A stretch of 64,000 nucleotides of DNA from Gammaproteobacteria bacterium. GTDB taxonomy: Bacteria; Pseudomonadota; Gammaproteobacteria; Pseudomonadales; JAUIET01. The stretch is from the NCBI GenBank assembly GCA_030429735.1, contig JAUIET010000001.1, forward strand, positions 62,001 to 126,000. Direction: 5' to 3'. The position numbers and the translations under genes are program-made. The notes below the pieces were generated by a model, which worked only from the letters and a program-made list of their open reading frames with translations, had not been told where the DNA came from and ran no database searches. How positions within the stretch are numbered: position 1 is the stretch's first letter; each line of letters starts with the position of its first letter. Below, piece by piece: positions 8,710-17,464 of the stretch.

Positions 8710-9012
8710 ATGCCCTCATTTACGGTAAGCCATCAATCCAGACTGTCTGCAGAGGAAGCCTTTGCACGCGTATGTGATGTGGTTGAACATTCCTCAGAGT
8801 TTCACAATATCGACCCCGAATACCATTGCCAATTTGATGAACAAAGTCTTAGCGGGTCGGCCAAAAGCAAACTGTTTAAAGCGACATTGAACGTCAGCGA
8901 GCAGGGCCAGGGCTCACAGGTGGACATGACCATTGATCTGCCCATGAAATACGCACTGGCCAAAGGCATGATCAGTAAAGCGCTGAAACAAAAAATGCGC
9001 GCAGAACTCTAG
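8710..9012 (+). CDS. Small PHA_gran_rgn-like protein
   Basis: A 100-aa cytoplasmic protein. The layout (a short strand, SRLSAEEAFARVCDVVEHSSEF, a middle FKATLNVSEQGQGSQVDMTIDLP, and a C-terminal amphipathic helix KGMISKALKQKMRAEL) resembles the polyhydroxyalkanoic-acid system family (PF09650), whose members have a DLP...K motif before a final lysine-rich helix. The link to PHA granules is not supported by neighbours. agga lies 7 bp before the ATG. It is divergent from rnr and in the same direction as the sulfotransferase gene 43 bp later. Confidence 0.5.
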   Translation: MPSFTVSHQSRLSAEEAFARVCDVVEHSSEFHNIDPEYHCQFDEQSLSGSAKSKLFKATLNVSEQGQGSQVDMTIDLPMKYALAKGMISKALKQKMRAEL

Positions 9013-9055
9013 CCCGAAACCTGTATATCGCCATCACTGCGCTCAAGGAATACAT

Positions 9056-10210
9056 ATGCACGCTGTTGTTCAGCAAATGGTCGAGCAGGCCAGACAGGAA
9101 ACCGGTTTAAGCGATCTGGGCGACGAACGCTGCCTTGAAGGCCTGGAAGTCTACGTGCGCACGCTGGAGAACTGCTGCCCGGACGAGACTGGCAAGAGCC
9201 GGCTTCTGAAAATTCAGTTCAAGAAATTGCTCAGCCGCCTCAAAATTTTTGAGGCCTTGCGTCAATACCCGGAAATACGCGACGAACAAATTACAGCGCC
9301 GCTGTTTGTGACAGGCCTGCCACGCTCAGGCACATCAGCCCTGCTCAACGCGCTCGCAAAAGACCCTGACGCACGACCACTCGCGCAATGGGAACTGCGC
9401 CACCCGGAACCATACCCGGGCCTCAAACCGGGTAAACCCGACCCGAGGTATCTTGCTGTTGTAGAAAAAATGGCCGCGTTGGAAGGTAACGAGTTTCGTA
9501 AGATTCATTACGCCGATGCGGATACCCCGGAAGAGTGCGTGCTACTGCACCAGTTGTCATTCGACGGTGTACAAACCGGCTTTGAGATCATGTTCGAGCC
9601 TTATCACAGCTGGTTTTTAAACCATGACTTGCATTGGATGTACGAGGAATACCGCTTGTTTTTGAAAGTACTGCAATGGCAACGGCCTGGCAAACGCTGG
9701 GTGTTGAAAGCACCGGCACATATGTGGGCCATTGACGTCATACTCGACTTGTTTCCCGATGCATCCTTCGTTTGGGGTCACCGTGACCCGGTTGGTGTCA
9801 GCTCGTCAATCTGCAGCATGAACCAACAGGTCATGCGCATGTACATGGGCGACACCACGCAGCTGGACCAAAGTGCCGTGGCAAACACGGTTGTGGATTT
9901 TTACGCGCAATCCCTGGAGCGTGGTTTAGCCATGCGCAGTAAGCACAACAGAGAGCACTTTATGGATTACAACCATAAAGAGTTTATTCAGCAGCCTCTG
10001 CAACTCATTGAACGCGTGTTTGATACGTTCGACTTTGACATGCGCCCAGACCAACGTGCCGCCTTTGTTGATCATATTAAGAACCATCCTCAACATAAGC
10101 ATGGCAAGCACAAGTACACACTGGATGATTTTGGCCTGACGGAGAGCATTATTCGCAAACGATTTGCGTTTTACTCTTTCGAAGATAACTACTCACAGGA
10201 GGCATCGTGA
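9056..10210 (+). CDS. Sulfotransferase family protein
   Basis: Predicted PAPS-dependent sulfotransferase (Sulfotransfer_3 type, PF13469). The 5'-phosphosulfate loop is TGLPRSGTSALLNAL (about residue 85) and the 3'-phosphate region is SFVWGHRDPVGVSSSI. Length 384 aa. The substrate cannot be read from sequence. A good site (aagga, 6 bp) precedes the ATG. Its stop overlaps the GTG start of the next gene by 4 bp (GTGA), so the two are translationally coupled. Sulfotransferase plus DUF1214 pairs are seen in marine gammaproteobacteria and mycobacteria, where a lipid or steroid substrate is often guessed. Confidence 0.85.
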   Translation: MHAVVQQMVEQARQETGLSDLGDERCLEGLEVYVRTLENCCPDETGKSRLLKIQFKKLLSRLKIFEALRQYPEIRDEQITAPLFVTGLPRSGTSALLNALAKDPDARPLAQWELRHPEPYPGLKPGKPDPRYLAVVEKMAALEGNEFRKIHYADADTPEECVLLHQLSFDGVQTGFEIMFEPYHSWFLNHDLHWMYEEYRLFLKVLQWQRPGKRWVLKAPAHMWAIDVILDLFPDASFVWGHRDPVGVSSSICSMNQQVMRMYMGDTTQLDQSAVANTVVDFYAQSLERGLAMRSKHNREHFMDYNHKEFIQQPLQLIERVFDTFDFDMRPDQRAAFVDHIKNHPQHKHGKHKYTLDDFGLTESIIRKRFAFYSFEDNYSQEAS

Positions 10211-11304
10211 ATACCGACACCGACAATACGGACGCCGTAGTCGCCGCCTGGGAGACATTTTGTGATGATTTAAAAGACGCCGCTCAGATCTTGCGCCGTG
10301 ATGATCTGCAACTGAATAATGTTGACCGCGTTGAGGGGCTTAGATACCTGTCGCGCCTGGCCCGCTCAGGGATAAGCACCTTTGCCGAGCTGACAGGGCC
10401 GCGCAACCCGGTGTTTAGAACCCAACCCGACCTGGTAAAAATGGGTTTGGACAATCCGGACAATTACTACGTGGGCGCCTCGATCAAACCAGCCTTCGAC
10501 TACAGGATTAGCGGCAACCGAGGCAATATCCACTACATAAGCTTTGCCGCCCAAAATCAGAATTTTTCTGCCGTTGAGAAAATAACCGGCGGCGCCGGAC
10601 ACCTGAACGCATCAGAACTTGAAATGGACGCCGATGGCAATTTCGAAATCATCGCCAGCCGCAGCCCGCGGCCGGGTAATTGGCTGCAGCTTGCCGACGA
10701 CACCTCGCAAATTTTATGTCGGCAAACCTTCCTCGATCGGCGCACAGAGCGGGAAGCGCTTCTGAATATTGAATGCCTGGAACCCAGCGACCCGCCGCCG
10801 CCACTGCAACTGGAGCGCTTTGCCCAGCAATTGATCGGTGCCTCAATGTACGGCAAGGGAACGGCACGCTGGTTTGCGGATTGGGTTGTCGACATGGCCA
10901 ATCATGCCGCACCCAACGAATTGTATCTGCCACCCGCGGAGCAACACCGTAGAGTGGGCGGCGACCCAAACGTCAGAATTTACCTGGGGCGCTGGCAGCT
11001 TGAGCCCGATCAAGCGCTGCTGATTGATCTTGAACCACCAAACTGCGAATACTGGAACTTCCAATTAGGGAACATTTGGGCCGAGTCGCTGGATTACAGC
11101 CATCGCCCCGTGTACATCAATTCCGGACAGGCACGAGTCGCGGAGAACGGCCAGGTCAGACTGGTTGTTTCAGCCAGTAATCCGGGGGTCGACAACTGGA
11201 TGGATACCTCAGGACACAGCCATGGCACGATGTGTGTACGCTGGGTGCTTGCAGACCAGCATCCGCAGCCTAGAACCCGGGTAGTGGAACTCGCAAGCCT
11301 CTGA
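10207..11304 (+). CDS. DUF1214-domain protein
   Basis: A 365-aa protein of unknown function translated from a GTG start that overlaps the sulfotransferase stop; aggagg sits just upstream. The C-terminal part (roughly residues 240-350) has the DUF1214 features: PNCEYWNFQLGNIWAESLDY, a run of hydrophobic strands, NPGVDNWMDTSGHSHGTMCVRW. No signal peptide is seen. Coupling to the sulfotransferase suggests both act on one substrate. Confidence 0.7.
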   Translation: MNTDTDNTDAVVAAWETFCDDLKDAAQILRRDDLQLNNVDRVEGLRYLSRLARSGISTFAELTGPRNPVFRTQPDLVKMGLDNPDNYYVGASIKPAFDYRISGNRGNIHYISFAAQNQNFSAVEKITGGAGHLNASELEMDADGNFEIIASRSPRPGNWLQLADDTSQILCRQTFLDRRTEREALLNIECLEPSDPPPPLQLERFAQQLIGASMYGKGTARWFADWVVDMANHAAPNELYLPPAEQHRRVGGDPNVRIYLGRWQLEPDQALLIDLEPPNCEYWNFQLGNIWAESLDYSHRPVYINSGQARVAENGQVRLVVSASNPGVDNWMDTSGHSHGTMCVRWVLADQHPQPRTRVVELASL

Positions 11305-11440
11305 TTTTCAATAAGTTTAGTTTTTCACTCTTACTTGATAACCACCCGTCAGGTAGCGGTGGAAAAACGCCCAAATGACAAGAACATCGGGGCTCAACTG
11401 CTAGGCTTAAAGAAATAATATTGCCTAACGTTGGCACTGC

Positions 11441-13825
11441 ATGGATTTCAAGAGCCTCAGAGCACGGTTGCTGTTCTTTTTCTCGTCATTGTTGATACTG
11501 GTTCAGCTGATTGCGCTTGTGTTGATGAATACGTCAACCACGCAAATCAGTGACGAAGCAGCTGCCCAACAACTGAGCGATTCGCGCGGGATGATTAATC
11601 ATTACTTCGCTGCCCAACGTGAGTCCTGGGTGAATGCTGGAAAATTGATCGCGGCTGACAGAGAAGTGCTGGCCGCGCTGCGAACCAAAGAAAAACCGGT
11701 TCTTAATAACTTGCTTGAGCGCTATCGCGAGCCACTCAAGGTTGACCACCTGGCGGTGGCCAGTGATACCGCGGCGGAAAAGCAGCGCTTTCAGGATTTT
11801 ATTCGAACGCGCAAGGGTTTGTATCATCAGGTTATGGTGCCAATCAGTGATGGTGGCGTTAGCGCCTGGCTTCGGATTGCACGGCGCCTGGACAATAGAA
11901 CCGCTACTGAGATCAAGGACATCACCAATCTCAACGTTTCATTCATCAACAAACACGCCCAGGGTATAAATCTGGAAGGCAGTTCTCGTCTGTCAGCGAG
12001 CGCTGACAACGGCAGTGACAAAGCGGCCGCAGACGCTGCCGAACTGATCGCACAGTACGCCGCGCTACTCGCCGACAGATCCAATAAGTCGTCCAGTGCC
12101 AATAATTCCGCCACCGATGGGTCGAAGGCGATGTTAATGCCACTGGGCGAACCGCATCTGGAGATATACGCGGTTCTCCAGAAATCTTCAGACCATGGCA
12201 CGGCTATTTCGAGTTTGCGCACTAATCTCACCTTGCTGGCAGCGTTCAGCTTATTGCTGTCGCTGGGCGGCGGTTTCTTCATCGCGAAAACCGTTTCACA
12301 TCCGCTTAAGATGCTGGCTGAATTTGCCAAAGAGATTCAGCTGGGTAACTACGCCAAAACGGTGGAAATAACGCGCAAAGATGAGATCGGTGAATTGGCC
12401 TACACGCTGAACGTGATGAATCAGGCCATCGCATTGCGCGAAGAAGAAATGATGCACATGGCGTATTCGGACACGCTAACGAATTTGCCCAATCGGGCGA
12501 TGTTCAATGAGCGCCTGGCACGTGCGGTGTCGACTACGGACCGTACGCCTACACCATTTACGATCATGATGATCGATCTTGATCGTTTCAAGTTTATCAA
12601 TGACGTTTTGGGTCATGAGTCAGGAGATTTTGCACTGCGTGTCGTGGCAAAACGTTTGCTGGCCGTGTTGCGCAAATCAGACACGGTTGCCCGCTTGGGC
12701 GGCGATGAATTTGGCATTATTTTGCCCACTGCCGATAGGCGCAGGGTAGTTGATATCGCCCGCAAAGTTCTGCGCGCGCTCGAACAACCGGTTGCCATGA
12801 AAAGCCAACACGTTGACCTTGGCGGCAGCATTGGTATTGCATCGTTTCCTACGCACGGCACCGAAGCCAGCGCATTGCTAAGATTTGCCGACGTCGCCAT
12901 GTACGAAGCCAAGCGATCCGGAAGCGGATTTGCGTTTTTTGATCAAGACTCTGACGCCTACAAACAAACCCATTTATCACTGCTGGGCGATATCCGAAAA
13001 GCAGTTGCGAACAATGAGTTTGAGTTGTACTTCCAACCCAAGGTGGCGCTCAGACAGGCAGATACGCCTAACATGGAAGTATTGATTCGCTGGAATCACC
13101 CATCCCGTGGATTTATTCCACCGGATGAATTTATTCCGTTTGCAGAGCACACTGGTGCAGTGCGTCTGATCACGCATTGGGTTATCGATAATGCAATTGC
13201 CCAAGCAGGCCGCTGGCATGAACAGGGCACTGAAGTAAAAATTTCACTGAATGTATCGTCGCGCGATTTGCTGAACCCAAATCTGTCGACCATTGTTCAG
13301 AATGCCTTATCAAAGAGTAAATTGCCAATTGATCACTTGTGCCTGGAAATCACCGAAAGCGCTTTGATGGATGACCCCGACAAGGCACGTGACATGGTGC
13401 AAAGCCTGCACGACATGGGTATTCGCTTGTCGATTGATGACTATGGCACGGGTTACTCGTCGCTGGCTTACGTAGCGAACTTGCCCGTGAATGAGCTGAA
13501 GATCGATAAAGTATTTGTTAACAATATGCTCGACAGCGCGGAAGACAGTGCAATCGTTCGCTCAACCATCGAACTTGGCCACTACCTGAAAATGACCGTG
13601 GTAGCAGAAGGCATCGAGGAACGTGCCGAACTTGCGCGGCTAAGGGAGTTTGGCTGTGATTACGTGCAGGGTTATCTGGTGTGCAAGCCCATGCAGGAAG
13701 CTGAAATGCTGACATGGTTGGCACGCAAAGAATGGCGCGACTATGCCGGTGCGAGTTTGTTGATGGAAGAAGAATCCACTTCAGACGGCACGCTGCAGGG
13801 CTTACCGAAAGCCGCCAACAGCTAA
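11441..13825 (+). CDS. Membrane-bound diguanylate cyclase/phosphodiesterase (HAMP-GGDEF-EAL)
   Basis: Cyclic-di-GMP turnover protein. TM1 at about residues 9-31, a periplasmic sensor region to about 260, TM2 at about 262-286, a HAMP domain (SHPLKMLAEFAKEIQLGN), then GGDEF (YSDTLTNLPNRAMFNERLAR; intact RLGGDEFG near residue 420) and EAL. The EAL signature is modified to EVLIRW (near 545), but EITESALMDD, DDYGTGYSSLAYVANLP, LKIDKVFV and VAEGIEE are retained, so phosphodiesterase activity is plausible. Both activities may coexist. Its stop codon overlaps the convergent decarboxylase stop. Confidence 0.92.
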   Translation: MDFKSLRARLLFFFSSLLILVQLIALVLMNTSTTQISDEAAAQQLSDSRGMINHYFAAQRESWVNAGKLIAADREVLAALRTKEKPVLNNLLERYREPLKVDHLAVASDTAAEKQRFQDFIRTRKGLYHQVMVPISDGGVSAWLRIARRLDNRTATEIKDITNLNVSFINKHAQGINLEGSSRLSASADNGSDKAAADAAELIAQYAALLADRSNKSSSANNSATDGSKAMLMPLGEPHLEIYAVLQKSSDHGTAISSLRTNLTLLAAFSLLLSLGGGFFIAKTVSHPLKMLAEFAKEIQLGNYAKTVEITRKDEIGELAYTLNVMNQAIALREEEMMHMAYSDTLTNLPNRAMFNERLARAVSTTDRTPTPFTIMMIDLDRFKFINDVLGHESGDFALRVVAKRLLAVLRKSDTVARLGGDEFGIILPTADRRRVVDIARKVLRALEQPVAMKSQHVDLGGSIGIASFPTHGTEASALLRFADVAMYEAKRSGSGFAFFDQDSDAYKQTHLSLLGDIRKAVANNEFELYFQPKVALRQADTPNMEVLIRWNHPSRGFIPPDEFIPFAEHTGAVRLITHWVIDNAIAQAGRWHEQGTEVKISLNVSSRDLLNPNLSTIVQNALSKSKLPIDHLCLEITESALMDDPDKARDMVQSLHDMGIRLSIDDYGTGYSSLAYVANLPVNELKIDKVFVNNMLDSAEDSAIVRSTIELGHYLKMTVVAEGIEERAELARLREFGCDYVQGYLVCKPMQEAEMLTWLARKEWRDYAGASLLMEEESTSDGTLQGLPKAANS

Positions 13826-15153
13826 GTACTCTCTTTGTAGATTGCCCAAATTTTTTCCACCCACTGCAAATGCTCTGGTTTCATCAGGCAGGAGCGCAAA
13901 CAAGTAACAGACTCAGCATCAAACTCCACGCCAGTCCAGTGCGCGCGTAACAGAGTGCTTGGCAGATGTACCAGGGCCAGGTGCAAGTTATTTGCAGCGC
14001 ATTGCTCAAACGCGTTTGAACTCAGCGCTGAGATTTCGCTGGCTTTTACAGCCTTGGGTGCCCACAACACTATGTCCAGTTCAGGTTCAACTATCGACAG
14101 TTGACTGTGGTCATCGCAAATTCGCGCGTAGAGTGCCAACGCAGCCTGCCGACTGTCTTCCAGGCCCCGCGCGAATTCGCCTCCACGCTCCATCGGTTGT
14201 AACTGTTGGGTTGCCCAAAGTGCAGTGGCCGAAGCACCCGGACGCGAACACTCCAGACTTATTTCTCCCAGGTGCAGCTCATCTGAACTGAAATAGGTGT
14301 AGGGCGATTCGTGCTTGTAATGGCGCCCTATTTGCGGGTCACGAAACAGCACGCAACCGCAGCCATAGGGCTGTAAGCCATGTTTATGCGGGTCAATCAC
14401 TATGGAATCAACATCCGCGATCTGCGCAAACGCCTGCCGTGCATTATCCGCCAGTGAGTCAAGCAAACAGTGGTAGCCCCCGTAGGCTGCATCCACATGG
14501 ATGCGAAACGAGTGTGATTTTCGCAGCTCAAGGACCTTGTGCAGGGGGTCTACGCTCCCTACTCCCGTAGTCCCAAGAGTAACGACCACAGTGCCAATCT
14601 TTTCTTGCCGGAGCAGCGACTCCAGCGCGGCCACATCCATTTGCGCATTGGCATTAACCGGCACAGAATGAAATGGAATACCGAGCACCTCGGTAAGCCG
14701 CGAATGCGTATAGTGCGCCTGCTCAGACGCGACAACAGCCCCACCAAGCTCTTGCCTGGCAATCCAGAGTGCCTCCATATTGGCCATGGTGCCGCCACCA
14801 CACAAATGGCCTATGTGACTGTCCCAGGCAAACATCGCCGCCAGATTAGCCACTGCCTCTTTTTCCAATTCGGAACTTGCCCGGCCCCCGTCAAGTGCGT
14901 GATTGTTGGGGTTGATTTGCATCGCCAGGCTGTATGCCGCGCGGGCAATGGGGTGCGGCGGTTTTAACATCTGCCCTGCGTATAGAGGATGAGCGTACGG
15001 GTAGTTTTCCTGCATACGCCTGGCCACATCACTTAACACCGCAGCCGCACCAGCGTCCAGATGCGGCGAATCAAACTCCGGCAGGTCCGTAAAACCTTGC
15101 GCAAGCAGTTCAGTCGAACTTTTCAGAGCCGCCAGACCGTCCGTTTCAAACAT
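13822..15153 (-). CDS. PLP-dependent group II decarboxylase
   Basis: Predicted pyridoxal-phosphate amino-acid decarboxylase (glutamate/tyrosine/aspartate decarboxylase fold). Key segments: GGGTMANMEALWIAR near the cofactor site, VVTLGTTGVGSVDPL, HVDAAYGGY (aspartate bonding the pyridine nitrogen) and SIVIDPHKHGLQPYGCG, whose lysine (about residue 257) should form the Schiff base. The substrate is not determined by sequence. The ATG at 15153 is chosen because gaggag sits 7 bp before it; an ATG 6 bp upstream is too close to that site. It overlaps the NrtS-like gene by 8 bp, suggesting cotranscription. Confidence 0.87.
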   Translation of the reverse strand: MFETDGLAALKSSTELLAQGFTDLPEFDSPHLDAGAAAVLSDVARRMQENYPYAHPLYAGQMLKPPHPIARAAYSLAMQINPNNHALDGGRASSELEKEAVANLAAMFAWDSHIGHLCGGGTMANMEALWIARQELGGAVVASEQAHYTHSRLTEVLGIPFHSVPVNANAQMDVAALESLLRQEKIGTVVVTLGTTGVGSVDPLHKVLELRKSHSFRIHVDAAYGGYHCLLDSLADNARQAFAQIADVDSIVIDPHKHGLQPYGCGCVLFRDPQIGRHYKHESPYTYFSSDELHLGEISLECSRPGASATALWATQQLQPMERGGEFARGLEDSRQAALALYARICDDHSQLSIVEPELDIVLWAPKAVKASEISALSSNAFEQCAANNLHLALVHLPSTLLRAHWTGVEFDAESVTCLRSCLMKPEHLQWVEKIWAIYKEST

Positions 15154-15403
15154 GCTCATGCTCCTCACTACTCGTAGCAACGAAACCGTCGCGAACCGTT
15201 TGCACCGCCGCCCAAGTTGCGACGGAATAAGGCACCAGGTAAGTCAACAGTATCTTGAGCGCCGCAACTGCATCCAGACTACCCAAGAAAAGCCGATCTC
15301 CATGATTGATTAGCGCCAGGATTGTGCCAACCACAAGTGCAACTTTCGTACTGCGATACACAATATCCGGTCGAACAGCTATCGAAATCCATGACTTATT
15401 CAT
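15146..15403 (-). CDS. NrtS-like small nitrate/nitrite transporter
   Basis: An 85-aa protein with two membrane helices: ALVVGTILALINHGD (about residues 22-38) and the ILLTYLVPYSVATWAAVQ segment (about 52-70). These match NrtS, the small nitrate/nitrite transporter described in cyanobacteria and widespread in marine bacteria. The ATG at 15403 is preferred because it begins at the conserved region and has gcgagg upstream. The 3' end overlaps the decarboxylase start. Confidence 0.7.
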   Translation of the reverse strand: MNKSWISIAVRPDIVYRSTKVALVVGTILALINHGDRLFLGSLDAVAALKILLTYLVPYSVATWAAVQTVRDGFVATSSEEHEHV

Positions 15404-15527
15404 ACACCTCGCCCACCCAGCAACCGCCAAAACCGCAGTCTACCCCGCATTGAACCACGGAGCACCAGATTGACATTCAAAGTGATGACGATTAAAGTGC
15501 TCGCCGCTGCAAACCGCAGCTATATAT

Positions 15528-15550
15528 GCCCAGGCGGTGTTGTGGTAGAC
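15528..15550 (+). pseudogene. tRNA-Leu 5' fragment (remnant 1)
   Basis: These 23 nt match the first 24 nt of the intact tRNA-Leu at 15747 apart from a few substitutions and a 1-nt gap (gcccaggcggtgttgtggtagac). The sequence diverges after the D-arm and has no anticodon or T-arm. This is the oldest-looking of two remnants. Confidence 0.65.
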
Positions 15551-15620
15551 GATGTGCAGGATGCACAAGTGCCGTGAAGGACAGGAAGTCCAGGAACGGC
15601 CAATCCAGCGCAGCTGGATC

Positions 15621-15685
15621 GATCGAAGCTACAATATTGGGCATAGTTGAAATCCACTTGTAGCCCAGGTGGTGTTGTGGTGGAC
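15621..15685 (+). pseudogene. Decayed duplicate of tRNA-Leu promoter region and 5' half (remnant 2)
   Basis: This 65-bp stretch aligns without gaps for most of its length to 15705-15769, offset 84 bp. It includes attgggca, aaatcc.cttgtagcccaggtggtg and the D-arm start. Similarity ends inside the D-arm, so no functional tRNA can form. Because the match includes upstream sequence, a tandem tRNA duplication followed by deletion explains it better than island integration, which duplicates 3' ends. Confidence 0.7.
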
Positions 15686-15746
15686 AGTCCGGCAAAGCAG
15701 GACCGATCAATGCGACAAGATTGGGCACGTTTTAAATCCGCTTGTA

Positions 15747-15833
15747 GCCCAGGTGGTGAAATTGGTAGACACGCTAGCTTCAGGTGCTAGTGCTCGCAAG
15801 GGCGTGGAGGTTCAAGTCCTCTCCTGGGCACCA
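15747..15833 (+). tRNA. tRNA-Leu (CAG), probable ICE integration site
   Basis: An 87-nt class II tRNA with encoded CCA. Acceptor arms gcccagg (15747-15753) and cctgggc (15823-15829) pair perfectly, with discriminator A at 15830. The anticodon stem ctagc/gctag encloses loop ttcaggt, giving anticodon CAG for CUG codons. The variable arm is tgctcgcaagggcg and the T-arm contains gttcaag. Core genes lie to the left and mobile genes to the right, so its 3' end is the likely attachment site. Confidence 0.95.
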
Positions 15834-15863
15834 TTTTGAAAAACGTCGAAAGACCACGAGAGA

Positions 15864-15897
15864 CCATTTAAGATACTGATTCTTAAATGGTTTTTTT
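15864..15897 (+). terminator. Rho-independent terminator after tRNA-Leu
   Basis: Perfect 10-bp stem ccatttaaga (15864-15873) and tcttaaatgg (15881-15890), a 7-nt loop, then seven T residues. Placed 30 bp after the tRNA, it should end the tRNA transcript. Confidence 0.85.
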
Positions 15898-15948
15898 GTT
15901 TATGGCATCTCGATCGCTTGTCTCTCATCGTCTCAAATTGTCCCTTCT

Positions 15949-15981
15949 GTGGAACGCCAGTGGAACGTGAGTGGAACGCAG
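15949..15981. repeat. Three tandem 11-bp repeats beside the presumed att site
   Basis: Units gtggaacgcca, gtggaacgtga and gtggaacgcag follow one another without a gap, about 120 bp inside the mobile side of the tRNA. One-turn phased direct repeats near an integration site are typical of integrase arm-type or excisionase binding sites. The surrounding 15898-16055 has no gene. Confidence 0.6.
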
Positions 15982-16055
15982 AATTGGAAATTCAGCGTCC
16001 GTTTCGGACTCTCACACCGTCGTTCTGTTAGCCTTCCCACCTCTTTCTGCAATCA

Positions 16056-17270
16056 TCATAATCTGCGCGCCAGGGACTGCCGGACGAACGCGTTCCCCGG
16101 CCCCTTCGTCTGATCGAGCAGCGCGCGAATCTGATCCAACACATCATCTATGTGGGCTCTCTCGGCAGCAACCAGAGCAAGCTCATAGGCATCGATCACA
16201 TCGATACCGGCCACCTCGTAACCCCACCCCTCGTTCAGCCAGCGAAGAGCGGCCATTGCCGCACCGAAAGCAAACTCGGATTCCGTCTCAAGAAAATCCC
16301 TCGCTGCCCTGGTCAGCGTCTTCGGCTCGCATGGGCTCTGGTCAGCGAGCAGCAACGCGAATTCATAGAGTTTCAAATCCTTGGCTGTCGCAAACCACTT
16401 ACCCTCTTCCCCCGGCGTGGTCTTGATCAGATCCGTGAGAATATCTTCCGGCGCGATCATGGGATAGCGTTTTGCCACGGCACGAAACCGAGCAAGATAA
16501 GAGTTGCCCTGGGCCGCCCTTAACCCATAGCGACGATAGGCCTCGTCATGGAGGCCCGAGGAGATCAGGATCTCTTCGCAGGCCTTGTCAATCGTCGAAT
16601 CCGGTTGGTTGAGCCCTCTGGACGCCTCGGCGTATTTCAGGGCTTCTGACTTCCTGCCCATCGCCAGTAACGCCTCGACACCGTAGCGGCGGTAATGCCA
16701 GAAAGGTTTGCGGTCCAGCGCCAACAGATCGAGCAACTCCTGGTAGCGCCCCGCCACCAGCTGACAAGACAAGCAGGCCGTTGTGCCGTGAAAATAGTTG
16801 CCGGGATTCGGGTCGGTCCAATATGACCTCAGTGTCGGCAGCAACTCCTCCGTCCACTGATTGGCAGTTTCCGTCGAACCGCATAACTCTCCCCAGCGAT
16901 CGCCCACCGGCCCCAGATAGTCGACACCGTCGTCTTCCATGGCCTGCCACAAGCGTTCGAGCCATTTGTCACGAGTTTTGGCATCGGCCGGTGCTTTGAT
17001 GATGAGCGGAATCAAGTCATCGAGTGTTTTGTTCACCGCGGAACCCAGGGCGCCGCTGGAACTGTCGACATGCTCCAGCGCGGGCCAGAGCTTTTCCATC
17101 AAACGAACAGCGCCCTCCGCGCCATGGACAGGTTCCTTCTTCGCAACCTTCTTGATCTCGGAAACAGCTTCGCGAAGCCGCTGACACGCCAATTTGGAAG
17201 ATTTCCAGCCATAACCGCCTGCTCGGAAGCGGGCGGGAAAGCTCCATTTGTGCCGTATTTCAGTTGCCAT
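16056..17270 (-). CDS. Unrecognised 404-aa island protein, helical repeat-like
   Basis: No known catalytic motif was found. The sequence is largely helical and has TPR-like pairs: ELLDLLALDRKPFWHYRRYGVEALLAMGRKSEALKYAEAS in overlapping segments and LISSGLHDEAYRRYGLRAAQGNSYLARFRAVAKRYP. A cysteine pair occurs in GTTACLSCQL. It is the first gene on the mobile side of the tRNA, is encoded alone on the minus strand, and ends about 225 bp from the tRNA. Its neighbour is a defence-type system, but no functional link is visible. The 194 bp between it and the next gene appear empty. Confidence 0.75.
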   Translation of the reverse strand: MATEIRHKWSFPARFRAGGYGWKSSKLACQRLREAVSEIKKVAKKEPVHGAEGAVRLMEKLWPALEHVDSSSGALGSAVNKTLDDLIPLIIKAPADAKTRDKWLERLWQAMEDDGVDYLGPVGDRWGELCGSTETANQWTEELLPTLRSYWTDPNPGNYFHGTTACLSCQLVAGRYQELLDLLALDRKPFWHYRRYGVEALLAMGRKSEALKYAEASRGLNQPDSTIDKACEEILISSGLHDEAYRRYGLRAAQGNSYLARFRAVAKRYPMIAPEDILTDLIKTTPGEEGKWFATAKDLKLYEFALLLADQSPCEPKTLTRAARDFLETESEFAFGAAMAALRWLNEGWGYEVAGIDVIDAYELALVAAERAHIDDVLDQIRALLDQTKGPGNAFVRQSLARRL

Positions 17271-17464
17271 CAGAGAAACCGCTGGCTGATTTCTCTACAA
17301 CTCGTGGACATGAACGGAACCGGTCAGCACAGCGGTAGGAACTTGATATTGTGCTGCACAAAATACCCTTTACGGCCAAGGCACCCCAACGATCTGCTCA
17401 AGTATGTCTTATTTGGTCGCCGTGTTAATAATGCATTATTCGCTTAGGCGAAAAACAAAAATGG

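Noticed and set aside
15492-15728. 78-aa minus-strand ORF with internal repeat
   Set aside because: The repeated peptide (MPN.VA) results from the duplicated tRNA-Leu flanks on the other strand.
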